Part shown: positions 49,401 to 61,400 of the stretch, in pieces | Position numbering within the stretch: position 1 is the stretch's first letter | Layout of the letters: every line of letters begins with the position of its first letter | Assembly (NCBI GenBank): GCA_022702705.1 | Contig: CM040434.1 | Location: forward strand, 58,583,022-58,647,021 | Direction of reading: 5' to 3' | From: Papilionanthe hookeriana x Papilionanthe teres | Taxonomy: Eukaryota > Streptophyta > Magnoliopsida > Asparagales > Orchidaceae | Length of the DNA stretch: 64,000 nucleotides | Made by a program: the position numbers and the translations under genes | The notes under the pieces: generated by a model | The model's database searches: none | What the model was told of the DNA's origin: nothing | The model's input: the letters and a program-made list of their open reading frames with translations, nothing else

Positions 49401-52000
49401 CACTGACCACAAAGTTAACTTTGGTCAAAATGGTCAATCCTAAACCCAAAGAGAAAACCATTGGCACAATCAGTCAACTTTTGACCAAATAGTCAATTTT
49501 GATAAAAATAATCAATTGCTGACTTAATGACCACCCATTGAGCCAATTTGTTAACCTTTGACTAAAAAGTCAACTTTGGTCAAAATGGTCAATTTTTTAC
49601 TCAATGACCAACCCATTGACCCAATAGGTCAACTTTTGACCAAAAAGTCATCTTTGGTCAAAATGGTCAATTCTTAACCAAATTACCAACTCATTGACGA
49701 AATGGGTCAACTTTTGACCAAAAAGTCAACTTTGGTCAAAATTGTCAATTTCTAACCCAATGACCACCCCGTTCACCATATGGGTTAATTTTTGATCAAA
49801 AATTCAACTTTGGCCAAAATAGTTAATTTTTTACCTAATGACCAATTATTTACCCAATGTTAATCTCTGACCAAAAAGTCAACTTTGGTCAAAATGATCA
49901 ATTTTTCACCCAAAAACCAACCCATTGACCCAATGATCAACTTTTAACCAAAAAGTCAACTTCGGTTAAAATGGTTAATACTTGACCCAATTAACAATTC
50001 ATTGACCAAACAGGTTAACTTTTGACCAAAAAGTCAACTTTTATCAAAATGGTCAATTTCTGATCCAATCACCCCCAGTTGACCTAACAGGTCAACTTTT
50101 GACCAAAAATTTAATTTTTGTTAAAATAATTAATTTTTGATCTAATGAGCAATTATTGATCCAATAAGTCAATCTCTGACCAAAAAGTCAACTTTGGTCA
50201 AAATGGTCAATCCTTGACCAATGAACCATTCCATTGACCCAATTGGTTAACTTTTGGCCAAAAAGTCAAATTCAGTCAACATGGTCAATCCTTGACACAA
50301 TGACCAACCCATTGACGGAAAATGTCAACTTCTGACCAAAAAGTTAATTTTGGTCAAAATAATCAATTTTTGACCTGAAGACCAATTATTGACCCAGTAA
50401 GTCAATCTCTCACCAAAAAGTCAACTTTGGTCAAAATGGTCTATCCGTGACCCAATGACCAACCCACTAACCCAATAGGTCAACTTTTGACCAAAAATCA
50501 ACTTTGATCAAAATGATCAATCCTTGACCCAACGACCAACCCGGTGGCTAGGCCAACTTTTGACCAAAAAGACAATTTTGGTAAAAGTAGTAAATTTTTG
50601 AATTAATAACCAATTATTAACCCAATAAGTCGATCTCTGATTAAAAAATCAACTTTGGTCAAAATGGTCAATCCTTGACCCAATGACAAACCCATTGACC
50701 TAATAGGGCAACTTTTGACCAAAAAGTTAATCTGTGTCAAAATAGTCAATTTTTGACCAAATGACCACCCATTGACTCAATAGGTCAAGTTTTGACCAAA
50801 AAGTCAACATTGGTTAAAATGGTCAATTTTTGACCCAATGACCAACCCATTGACTCATTAGGTCAACGTTTGACCAAAAGTCATATTTGGTCAAAATGGT
50901 TAATTCTTTACCCAATTACGAACTCATTGACCAAATAGGTCAACTTTTGACCAAAAAGTTAACTTTAGTCAAAATGGACAATTTCTGACGCAATGACTAC
51001 CCCATTGACTCAATGGGTTAACTTTTGACTAAAAATTCAATTCTGGTCAAAATAGGTCAACTTTTGACCAAAAAGTCATCTTTGGTCAAAATGGTCAATT
51101 TCCGACCCAATGACCCTCCCGTTGACCTAATGGGTTAACTTTTGACAAAAAATTCGATTTTGGTCACAATAGATAATTTATGCCCTAATGATCAATTATT
51201 GACCCAATAAGTCAATCTCTGACCAAAAAGTCAACTTTGGTCAAAATGGTCAATCCTTGACCCAATGACAAACCCATTGACCCAATAGGTTAACATTTGA
51301 CCAAAAAGTCAATTTTTGTCAAATAGTCAATTTTTGACTTAATGACCACCCATTGACCCAATATGTCAACTTTTGACCAAAAAGTCAATTTTAGCCAAAA
51401 TAGTCAATTTTTGACCTAATGACCAATTATTGACCCAGTGAGCCAATCTCTGACCAAAAAGTCAACTTTGGTCAAAATGGTCAATCCTTGACCCAATGAC
51501 CAACCCATTGACCCAATAGGTCAACTTTTGACCAAAAAGTCATCTTTGGTCAAAATGATCAATTCTTGACCTAATTACCAACTCATTGACCAAATAGGTC
51601 AACTTTTGACAAAAAAGTCAACTTTTGTCAAAATGGTCAATTTTTTAATTAATGACTATTTATTAAACCAATAAGTCAATCTCTATCCAAAAAGTCAACT
51701 TTGGTCAAAGTAGTCAATCCTTGACCCAATGACCAACCCATTGGCCTAATAGATCAACTTTTGACAAAAAAGTTAATTTGGTTAATATAGCCAATTTTTG
51801 AATTAAAGACCAATTATTGACCCAATAAGTCAATCTCTGACCACTAAGTCAACTTTGGTCAAAATGGTCAATCCTAGACCCAATGACAGACACCCATTGA
51901 CCCAATAGGTCAACTTTTGACCAAATTGTCAATTTTGGTCAAAATAATCAATTTTTGACTTAATGACCAACTCATTGACCAAAAAGTCAACTTTAGCTTA
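49400..52000 (+). repeat. Satellite region R, last part
   Basis: Continues the ~2.1-2.4 kb units: ACCACAAAGTT near 49405, CCCAATGTTAATCTC near 49855, GACCCTCCCGTTGACC near 51112 and an ACCACTAAGTC monomer near 51839. About 50990-51900 closely follows 46430-47290. A deletion junction is near 50545 (CCGGTGGCTAGGCC). No gene. Confidence 0.72.
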
Positions 52001-55000
52001 AATGGTCAATTTTTGACCCAATAACCAACCCATTGACCAAATAGGTCAACTTTTTACCACAAAATCATCTTTGGTCAAAATGGTCAATTCTTGACCAAAT
52101 TACCAACTCATTGACCAAATGGGTCAACATTTGACCAAAAAGTCAACTTTCGTCAAAATGGTTAATTTCTAACCCAATGACCACCCCGTTCACCCGATGG
52201 GTTAACTTTTCACAAAAAATTCAACTTTGGTCAAAATAGTCAATTTTTGACCTAATGACCAATTATTAACCCAATAAGTTAATCTCTGACCAAAAAGTCA
52301 ACTTTGGTCAAAATGGTCAATCCTTGACCCAATGATAAACCCATTAACCCAATAGGCCAACTTTTGACCAAAAAGTCAACTTTGGTCAAATTGGTCAATT
52401 TTTTACCCAATGACCAACCTAATGACCCAATAGGCCAATTTTAGACCAAAAAGTCATCTTCGATCAAAATGGAAAATTCTTAACCCATTTACCAACTCAT
52501 TGATCGAATAGGTCAACTTTTGACAAAAAAGTCAACTTTTGTCAAAATGGTCAATTTCTGACCCAAACATCACCCCAATGACCCAATAGGTCAACTTTTG
52601 ACCAAAAATTTAATTTTTGTCAAAATAATTAATTTTTGACCAAATGACCAATTATTGACCCAATAAGTTAATCTCTTAATTTTTGACCTAATGACTAATT
52701 ATTGACCCAATAAGTTAATCTCTGACCAAAAAGTCAACTTTGGTCAAAATGGTCAATCCTTGACCCAGTGACCAACCCATTGACCCAATAGGTCAACTTT
52801 TGACCGAAAAGTCAACTTTGGTCAAAATGGTCAATCCTTGACCTAATGACCAACCAATTGACCCAATAGGTCTACTTTTGATCGAAAAGTCAACTTTGGA
52901 CAAAATGGTCAATCCTTGACCCAATGACCAAACCATTGACCCAATAGGTTAATTTTTGACCAAAAAGTCAACTTTGGTCAAAATAGTCCATTTTTGACCT
53001 GATGACCAATTATTGACCCAGCAAGCCAATCTCTGACCAAAAAGTCAACTTTGGTCAAAATGGTCAATCTGTGACCTAATGATCAACTCATTAATCTAAT
53101 AGGTCAACTTTTGACCAAAAAGTCAACTTTGGTCAAAATAATCAATCCTTGACCCAATGACCAACCCAGTGGCCTAATTGGTTAACTTTTGACCAAAAAG
53201 TCAATTTTGGTCAAAGTAGTCAATTTTTGAAATAATAACCATTTATTAAGCCAATAAGTTAATCTCTGATTAAAAAGTCAACTTTGGTCAAAATTGTCAA
53301 TCCTTGACTTAATGAAAAACCCATTAACCTAATAGGTCAACTTTTAACCAAAAAGTTAATTTGGGTCAAAATAGTCAATTTTTGACCAAATGACCACCCA
53401 TTGACCCAATAGGTCAAGTTTTGACAAAAAAAGTGAACTTTGGTTAAAATGGACAATTTTTTACCAAATGACCAACCCATTGACCCAATAGGTCAACTTT
53501 TTGCCAAAAAATCATCTTTGGTCAAAATGGTCTATTCTCGACCAAATTACCAACTCATTGACCAAAAAGTCAACATTAGTCAAAATGGTCAATTTCTAAC
53601 CCAATGACCACGCCGTTGACCAGATGGGTTAACTTTTGACAAAAAATTCACTATTTCAACCAAAAATTCTATTTTGGTCTAAATAGTCAATTTTTGACCT
53701 AATAACCAATTATTGACCTAATAAGTCTATCTCCGACCAAAATGTCAACTTTGGTCAAAATGGTCAATCCTTGACCCAATGACAATCTCGTTGACCCAAT
53801 AGGTCAACTTTTGACCAAAAACATAATTTTGGTCAAAATAGTCAATTTTTGACCTAATGGCCACCCATTGACCTAATAGGTCAACTTTTAACCAAAAAGT
53901 CAACTTTTGTAAAAATGGTCAATTTTTGACCCAACGACCAACCCATTGACCAAATAGATCAACTTTTCACCAAAAAGTCATCTTCGGTCAAAATGGTCAA
54001 TCCTTAAACCAATTACCAACGCATTGACCAAATATGTCAACTTTTGACCAAAAAGTCAATTTTGGTCAAAATGGTCAATTTTTGACATAATGGCCACCCC
54101 GTTGACCCAATGGGTCAACTTTTGACAAAAAATTTAATTTTTATCAAAATGGTCAATCCTTGACCCAATGACCAACCCATTGACCCAATTGGTCAACTTT
54201 TGACCAAAAATTCAACATCGGTCAAAATGGTCAATCCTTGACCCAATGACAAACCCATTGACCCAATAGGTCAAGTTTTGACCAAAAAGTTAATTTTGGT
54301 CGAAATAGTCAAATTTTGATCTAATGATGTATTATTGACCCAGTAAGCCAATCTCTGACCAAAAAGATAACTTTGGTCAAAATGGTCAATCCTTGAACCA
54401 ATGACCAACCCATTGACCCAATAGGTCAACTATTGACCAATAAGTTTACTTTGGTCAAAATGGTCAATCCTTGACCCAATGACCCACCCATTGGCCTAAT
54501 CGGTCATTTTTGACCAAAAAGTCTATTTTGGTCAAAATAGTAAAATTTTGAATTAATGGCCAATTATTCACCCGATAAGTGAATCTATAATCAAAATGTA
54601 AATTTTGGTCAAAATGGTCAGTCCTTGACCCAATGACAAACCCATTGACCCAATATGTCAATTTTTGACCAAAAAATCAATTTTCAGCAAAATTGTCAAA
54701 TTTTGACCTAATGACCACCCAATGTCTCAGCTTTTAACCAAAAAGTCAACTTTGGTCAAAATGGACAATTTTTTACCTAATGACCAACCCATTGACCCAA
54801 TATGTCAATTTTTTACCACAAAAATCATCTTTGGTCAAAATGGTCTATTCTCGACCAAATTACCAACTCATTGACCAAATGTGTTAACTTTAGACCAAAA
54901 AGTCAACTTTGGTCAAAATGGTCAATTTCAAACCCAATGACCACCCCGTTGACCAGATGGGTTAACTTTTGACAAAAAATTCACTATTTAAACCAAAAAT

Positions 55001-58000
55001 TCTATTTTAGTCTAAATAATCAATTTTTGACCTAATAACCAATTATTGACCTAATAAGTCTATCTTCGACCAAAATGTCAACTTTGGTCAAAATCGTCAA
55101 TCCTTGACCCAATGACAATCCCATTGACCCAATGGGTCAACTTTTGACCAAACACTCAATTTTGGACAAAATAGTTAATTTTTGACCTAATGGGCACCCA
55201 TTGACCTAATAGGTCAACTTTTAACCAAAAAGTCAATTTTAATAAAAATGGTCAATTTTTTACCAAACGACCAACCCATTGACCAAATAGATCAACTTTT
55301 AACCAAAAAGCCATCTTCGGTCAAAATAGTCAATCCTTAAACCAATTACCAACGCAATGACCAAATATGTCAACTTTTGACCAAAAAGTCAATTTTGGTC
55401 AAAATGGTCAATTTTTGACCCAATGGCCACCCCGTTGACCCAATGGGTCAACTTTTGACAAAAAATTTAATTTTTATCAAAATGGTCAATCCTTGACCCA
55501 ATGACCAACCCATTGACCCAATTTGTCAACTTTTGACCAAAAATTCAACATCGATCAAAATGGTCAATGCTTAACCCAATGACCAACCCATTGACCCAAT
55601 ATGTTAAGTTTTGACAAAAAAGTCAAATTTTGTCAAAATAGTCAAATTTTAACCTAATGACAAATTATTGACCCAGTAAGCCAATCACTGACTAAAAAGT
55701 TAACTTTGGTCAAAATGGTCAATCCGTGAACCAATGACCAACCCATTGACCCAATAGGTCAACTATTGACCAAAAAGTTAACTTTGGTCAAAATGGTCAA
55801 TCCTTGACCCAATGACCCACCCATTGGCCTAATCGGTCAACTTTTGACCAAAAAGTCTATTTTGGTCAAAATAGTAAATTTTTGAATTAATGGCCAATTA
55901 TTCACCCAATAAGTCAATCTCTGACCAAAAAGTAAATTTTGGTCAAAATGGTCAATCATTGACCCAATGACAAACCCATTGACCCAATATGTCAAATTTT
56001 GACAAAAAAATCAATTTTCGTCAAAATAGTCAAATTTTGACCTAATGACTACCCATTCACCCAAAGTCTCAGCTTTTGACCAAAAAGTCAACTTTGGTCA
56101 AAATGGATAATTTTTTACCCAATAACCAAACTATTGACCCAATAGGTCAACTTTTTACCACAAAATCATCTTTAGTCAAAATGGTCAATTCTTGACCAAA
56201 TTACCAACTCATTGACCAAATGTGTCAACTTTTGACTAAAAAGTCAACTTTGGTCAAAATGGTCAATTTCTAACCTAATGACCACCCCGTTGACCAGATG
56301 GGTTAGCTTTTGAGAAAAAATTCACTATTTCAACCAAAAATTCTATTTTGGTCCAAATAGTCAATTTTTGACCTAATAACCAATTATTGACCTAATAAGT
56401 CAATCTCTGACCAATATGTCAACTTTGGTCAAAATGGACAATCCCTGACCCAATGACAATCCCATTGACCCAATAGGTGAACTTTTGACCAAAAACTCAA
56501 TTTTGGTCAAAATAGTCATTTTTTGACCTCATGGCCACCCATTGACCTAATAGGTCAACTTTTAACCAAAAAGTCAACTTTTGTAAAAATGGTCAATTTT
56601 TGACCCAACGACCAACACATTGACCAAATAGATCAACTTTTGACCAAAAAAGTCATATTCGGTCAAAATGGTCAATCCTTAAACCAATTACTAACTCATT
56701 AACCAAATATGTTAACTTTTGACCAAAATGTCAATTTTGATCAAAATGGTCAATTTTTGACCTAATGGCCACCTCGTTGACCCAATGGGTCAACTTTTGA
56801 CAAAAACTTTAATTTTTATCAAAATGGTCAATCCTTAACCCAATGACCAACCCATTGACCCAATTTGTCAACTTTTGACCAAAAGGTCAACTTCGGTCAA
56901 AATGGTCAATCCTTAACCCAATGACCAACCCATTGACCCATTAGGTCAAGTTTTGACCAAAAAGTCAATTTTGGTCAAAATAGTCAAATTTTATCCTAAT
57001 GACAAATTATTGACCCAGAAAGCCAGTCTCTGACCAAAAAGTCAACTTTAGTCAAAATGGTCAATCCTTGAACCAATGACCAACCCCTTGACCCAATAGG
57101 TGAACTTTTGACCAAAAAGTTAACTTTGGTCAAAATGATCAATCATTGACCCAATGAACAACCCATTGGCCAAATCGGTCAACTTTTGACCAAAAAGTCT
57201 ATTTTGGTCAAAATAGTAAATTTTTGAATTAATGGCCAATTATTCACCCAATAAGTCAATCTCTGACCAAAAAGTAAATTTTGGTCAAAATGGTCAATCC
57301 TTGACCCAATGACAAACCCATTGACCCAATATGTCAACTTTTGACCAAAAAATCAATTTTCGTCAAAATAGTCAAATTTTGACCTAATGACCACCCATTC
57401 ACCCAATGTCTCAGCTTTTGACCAAAAAGTCAACTTTGGTCAAAATGGACAAATTTTTACCCAATGACCAACCCATTGACTCAATAGGTCAACTTTTTAC
57501 CACAAAATCATCTTTGGTCAAAATGGTCAATTCTTGACCAAATTACCAACTCACTGACCAAATGTGTCAACTTTTGTCCAAAAAGTCAACTTAGGTCAAA
57601 ATGGCCAATTTCTAATCCAATGACCACCCCGTTGACCAGATGGGTTAGCTTTTGATAAAAAATTCAACTTTGGTCAAAATAATCAATTTTTGACCTAATG
57701 ACCAATTATTGGCCCATTAAGTTAATCTCTGACCAAAAAGTCTACGTTGGTCAAAATGATCAATCTTTGACCTAATTATAAACCCATTTACCCAATAGGC
57801 AAACTTTTGACCAAAAAGTCAACTTTGGTCAAATGGTCAATTTCTACCAAATGACCAACCTATTGACCCAATAGGCCAACTTTTGACCAAAATGTCATCT
57901 CGATTAAAATGGTCAATTCTCGAGCCATTTAACAACCCATTGATCAAATAGGTCAACTTTTGAACAAAAAGTCAACTTTTGTCAAAATGGTCAATTTCTG

Positions 58001-58480
58001 ACTCAATCACCCCCACGTTGACCCAATAGATCATCTTTTGACCAAAAGTTTAATTTTCGTCAAAATAATTAATTTTTGACCTAATGACGAATTATTGACC
58101 TAGTAAGTCAATGTCTGACCAAAAAGTCAACTTTGGTCGAAATGGTCAATCCTTGACCTAATGACTAACCCATTCACCTAATAGGTCACCTTTGACCGAA
58201 AAGTCAATTTCGGTCAAAATGTTCAATCATTGACCCAATGGCCAACCCATTGTCCCAAATGGTCAACTTTTGAACAAAAAGTCAATTTTGGTCAAAATAG
58301 CCAATTTTTGACTTGATAACCAATTATTGACCCAGTAAGCCAATCTCTGACGAAAAAGTCAACTTTGGTCAAAATGATCAATCCGTGACCCAATGATCAA
58401 CCCATTAACCCAATAGGTCAACTTTTGACCAAAAAGTCAACTTTGGTAAAAATGATCAATCCTTGACCCAATGACCAACC
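52000..58480 (+). repeat. Satellite module P' with ~1.34-kb higher-order repeats
   Basis: Contains three clear units of about 1.34 kb, marked by ACCCAATGTCTCAGC or a close variant near 54717, 56058 and 57401, and by ATTCACTATTT monomers near 53646, 54975 and 56317. From about 54.4 kb it follows module P (from ~1.2 kb) at an offset near 53.27 kb, down to ATTGTCCCAAATGGTC near 58250 (~4983 in P). Spacing is more even than in P, whose first unit is damaged. Confidence 0.77.
52630..52723 (+). repeat. 47-bp tandem duplication within a monomer
   Basis: 52630-52676 and 52677-52723 are adjacent 47-bp copies with two mismatches, each ending TAAGTTAATCTCT. The duplicated length is not a whole monomer, so phase is shifted at this point. 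I did not see this event in the paralogous P segment near 4800-4850, so it appears to be later than the module duplication. Confidence 0.88.
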
Positions 58481-61400
58481 CAGTGGCCTAATAGGTCAAC
58501 TTTTAACCAAAAAGTCAATATTGGTCAAAGTAGTCAATTTTTTAATTAATGACCAATTATTGACCCAATAAGTCAATCTCTGATTAAAAAGTCAACTTTA
58601 GTCCAAAATGGTCAATGCTTTGACCCAATAACCTAATAGGTCAACTTTTGATTAAAAAGTTAATTTGGGTCAAAATAGTCAATTTTTGACCAAATGACCA
58701 CCCATTGACCCAATTAGTTAAGTACTGACCAAAAAGTCAACTTTGGTTAAAATGGTCATTTTTGAACAAATGACCAACACTTTGACCCGATAGGTCAACG
58801 TTTGACCAAAAAAAGTCATATTTGGTCAAAATGGTCAATACTTGACTCAATTACCAACTCATTGACCAAATAGGTCAACTTTTGACCAAAAAGTCAATTT
58901 TGGTCAAAATGATCAATTTCTGACTCAATGAACACTCCGTTGACCCAATGGGTTAACTTTGACAAAAAATTAACTATTTCAACCAAAAATTCTATTTTGG
59001 TCCAAATAGTCAATTTTTGACCTAATAACTAATTATTGACCTAAAAAGTCAATCTCAGACCAAAAAGTCAACTTTGGTCAAATCGATCAATCCTTAACCC
59101 AATGACAATCCCATTGACCCAATTGGTCAACTTTTGACTAAAAACTCAATTTTGGTCAAAATAGTCAATTTTTAACCTAATGGCCTCCCATTGACCCAAT
59201 AGGACAACATTTGAGCAAAAAGTCAACTTTTGTAAAAATGGTTAATTTTTGACCCAAAGACCAACCCATTGACCCAATATGTCAACTTTCGACCAAAAAG
59301 TCATCTTCGACTAAAATGGTCAATCCTTAACCCAATTACCAACTCATCGACTTGATATGATCAACTTTTGAGCAAAAATTCAATTTTGGTCAAAATAGTC
59401 AATTTTTGGTCAAAATGGTCCATTTTTAACCCATCATTCCACTTGCTGATCCAATGGGTTAACTTTTGACAAAAAATTTAATTTTTATCAAAATGGTCAA
59501 TCCTTGAAACAATGACCAACCATTGACCCAATAGGTCAACTTTTAACCAAAAAGTCAACTTTGGTCAAAATGGTAAATCCTTGACCCAATAACCAACCCA
59601 TTGATCCAATAGGTCAAGTTTTAACCAAAAAGTCAATTTTTGTCAAAATAGTCAACTTTTGACCTAATGATGAATTATTGATCCATTAAGCCAATCTCTG
59701 ACCAAAAAGTCAACTTTGTTCAAAACGGTTAATCTTTGACGCAATGACCAGCCCATTGACCCAATAGGTTAACTTTTGACCAAAAAGTTAACTTTGGTCA
59801 AAATGATCAATCATTGACCCAAAGACCAACCCATTGACCATTTTGGTCAAAATAAGTTAATTTTTGGCCTAATGACCATTTATTGACCCAATAAGTCAAA
59901 ATTTGACCGAAAAGTCAACTTTGGTCAAAATGGTCAATCCTGGACCTAATGACAAACCAATAGGTCAACTTTTGACCAAAAAGTCAATTTTAGTCAAACT
60001 AGTCAGCTTTTTACATAATGACCACCCATTTACCCAAAATGTCAACTTTTGAGCAAAAAGTCAACATTAGTCAAAATGGACAATTTTTGACTCAATGAAT
60101 CAACTTTTGACCCAAAAGTCATCTTCAGTCAAAATGGTCAATTCTTGACCATAATACCAACTCATTGACCAAATTGTCAACTTTTGAGCAAAAAATCAAC
60201 TTTGGTTAAAATGGTCAATCCTTTACCTAATGACCACGAATTGACCCAATAGATCAACTTTGACCAAAAAGTTAATTTTGTTCAAAATAGTCAATTTTCG
60301 ACCTAATGACCAATTATTGACCCAGTAAGCCAATCACTGACCAAAAATTCAACTTTGGTCAAAATGGTTGATCTTTAACCTAATGACAAACTCATTAAAG
60401 CAATAAATCAACTTTTGACCTAAAAGTCAACTTCGGTCAAAATGCTCAATTTCGGACACAATGACCAACCCATTAACCCAATAGGTCAACTTTTGACCAA
60501 CAAGTCAACTTTGGTCAAAATGGTATATCCTTGACCCAATGACCAACCCATTGACCCAATAGGCCAACTTTGACCAAAAAGTCAACTCTGGTCAAAATGA
60601 TTAATCCTTGACCCAATGACCAATCCATTAGCCTAATAGGTCAACTTTTGACCAAAAAGTCAATTTAGGTCAAAATAGTCAATTTTTGAATTAATGACCA
60701 ATTATTGACTCAATAAGTCAATCTCTAAACATAAAGCCAACTTTGGTCAAAATGGTCAATCATTGACCCAATGACAAACCCATTAACCCAATAAATTAAC
60801 TTTTGAACAAAACATCAATTTTGGTCAAAATAGACAATTTTTTACCTAATGACCACCCATTTACCCAATAGGTCAACATTTAACCAAAAAGTAAAGTTCG
60901 GTTAAAATGGTCAATTTTTGACCCAATGACCAACCCATTGACCCAATAGGTCAACTTTTGACCAAAAAAGTCATCTTTGTTCAAAATGGTCAATTCTTGA
61001 CCCAATTACCAACTCATTGACCAAAATGATCAACTTTTAACCAAAAAATCAACTTTGATAAAAATGGTCAATTTCTGACCCGTTGACCATTTTGGTTAAA
61101 ATATTTAATTTTTGACCTAATGACCAATTATTGACACAATAAGTCAAACTCTGACCGAAAAGTCAACTTTGGTCAAAATGGTCACTCCTGCACTTAATGA
61201 CAAACCCATTGAGACAATAGGTCAACATTTGTCCAAAATGTCAACTTTCGTCAAAATAGTCAACTTTTTACAAAATGACCACCCATTGACCCAATAGGTC
61301 AACTTTTGACCAAAAAGTCAACTTTGGTCAAAATGGTCAATTTTTTGCCCAATAAATCAACTTTTGACCCAAAAGTCATCTTCAGTCAACATGGACAATC

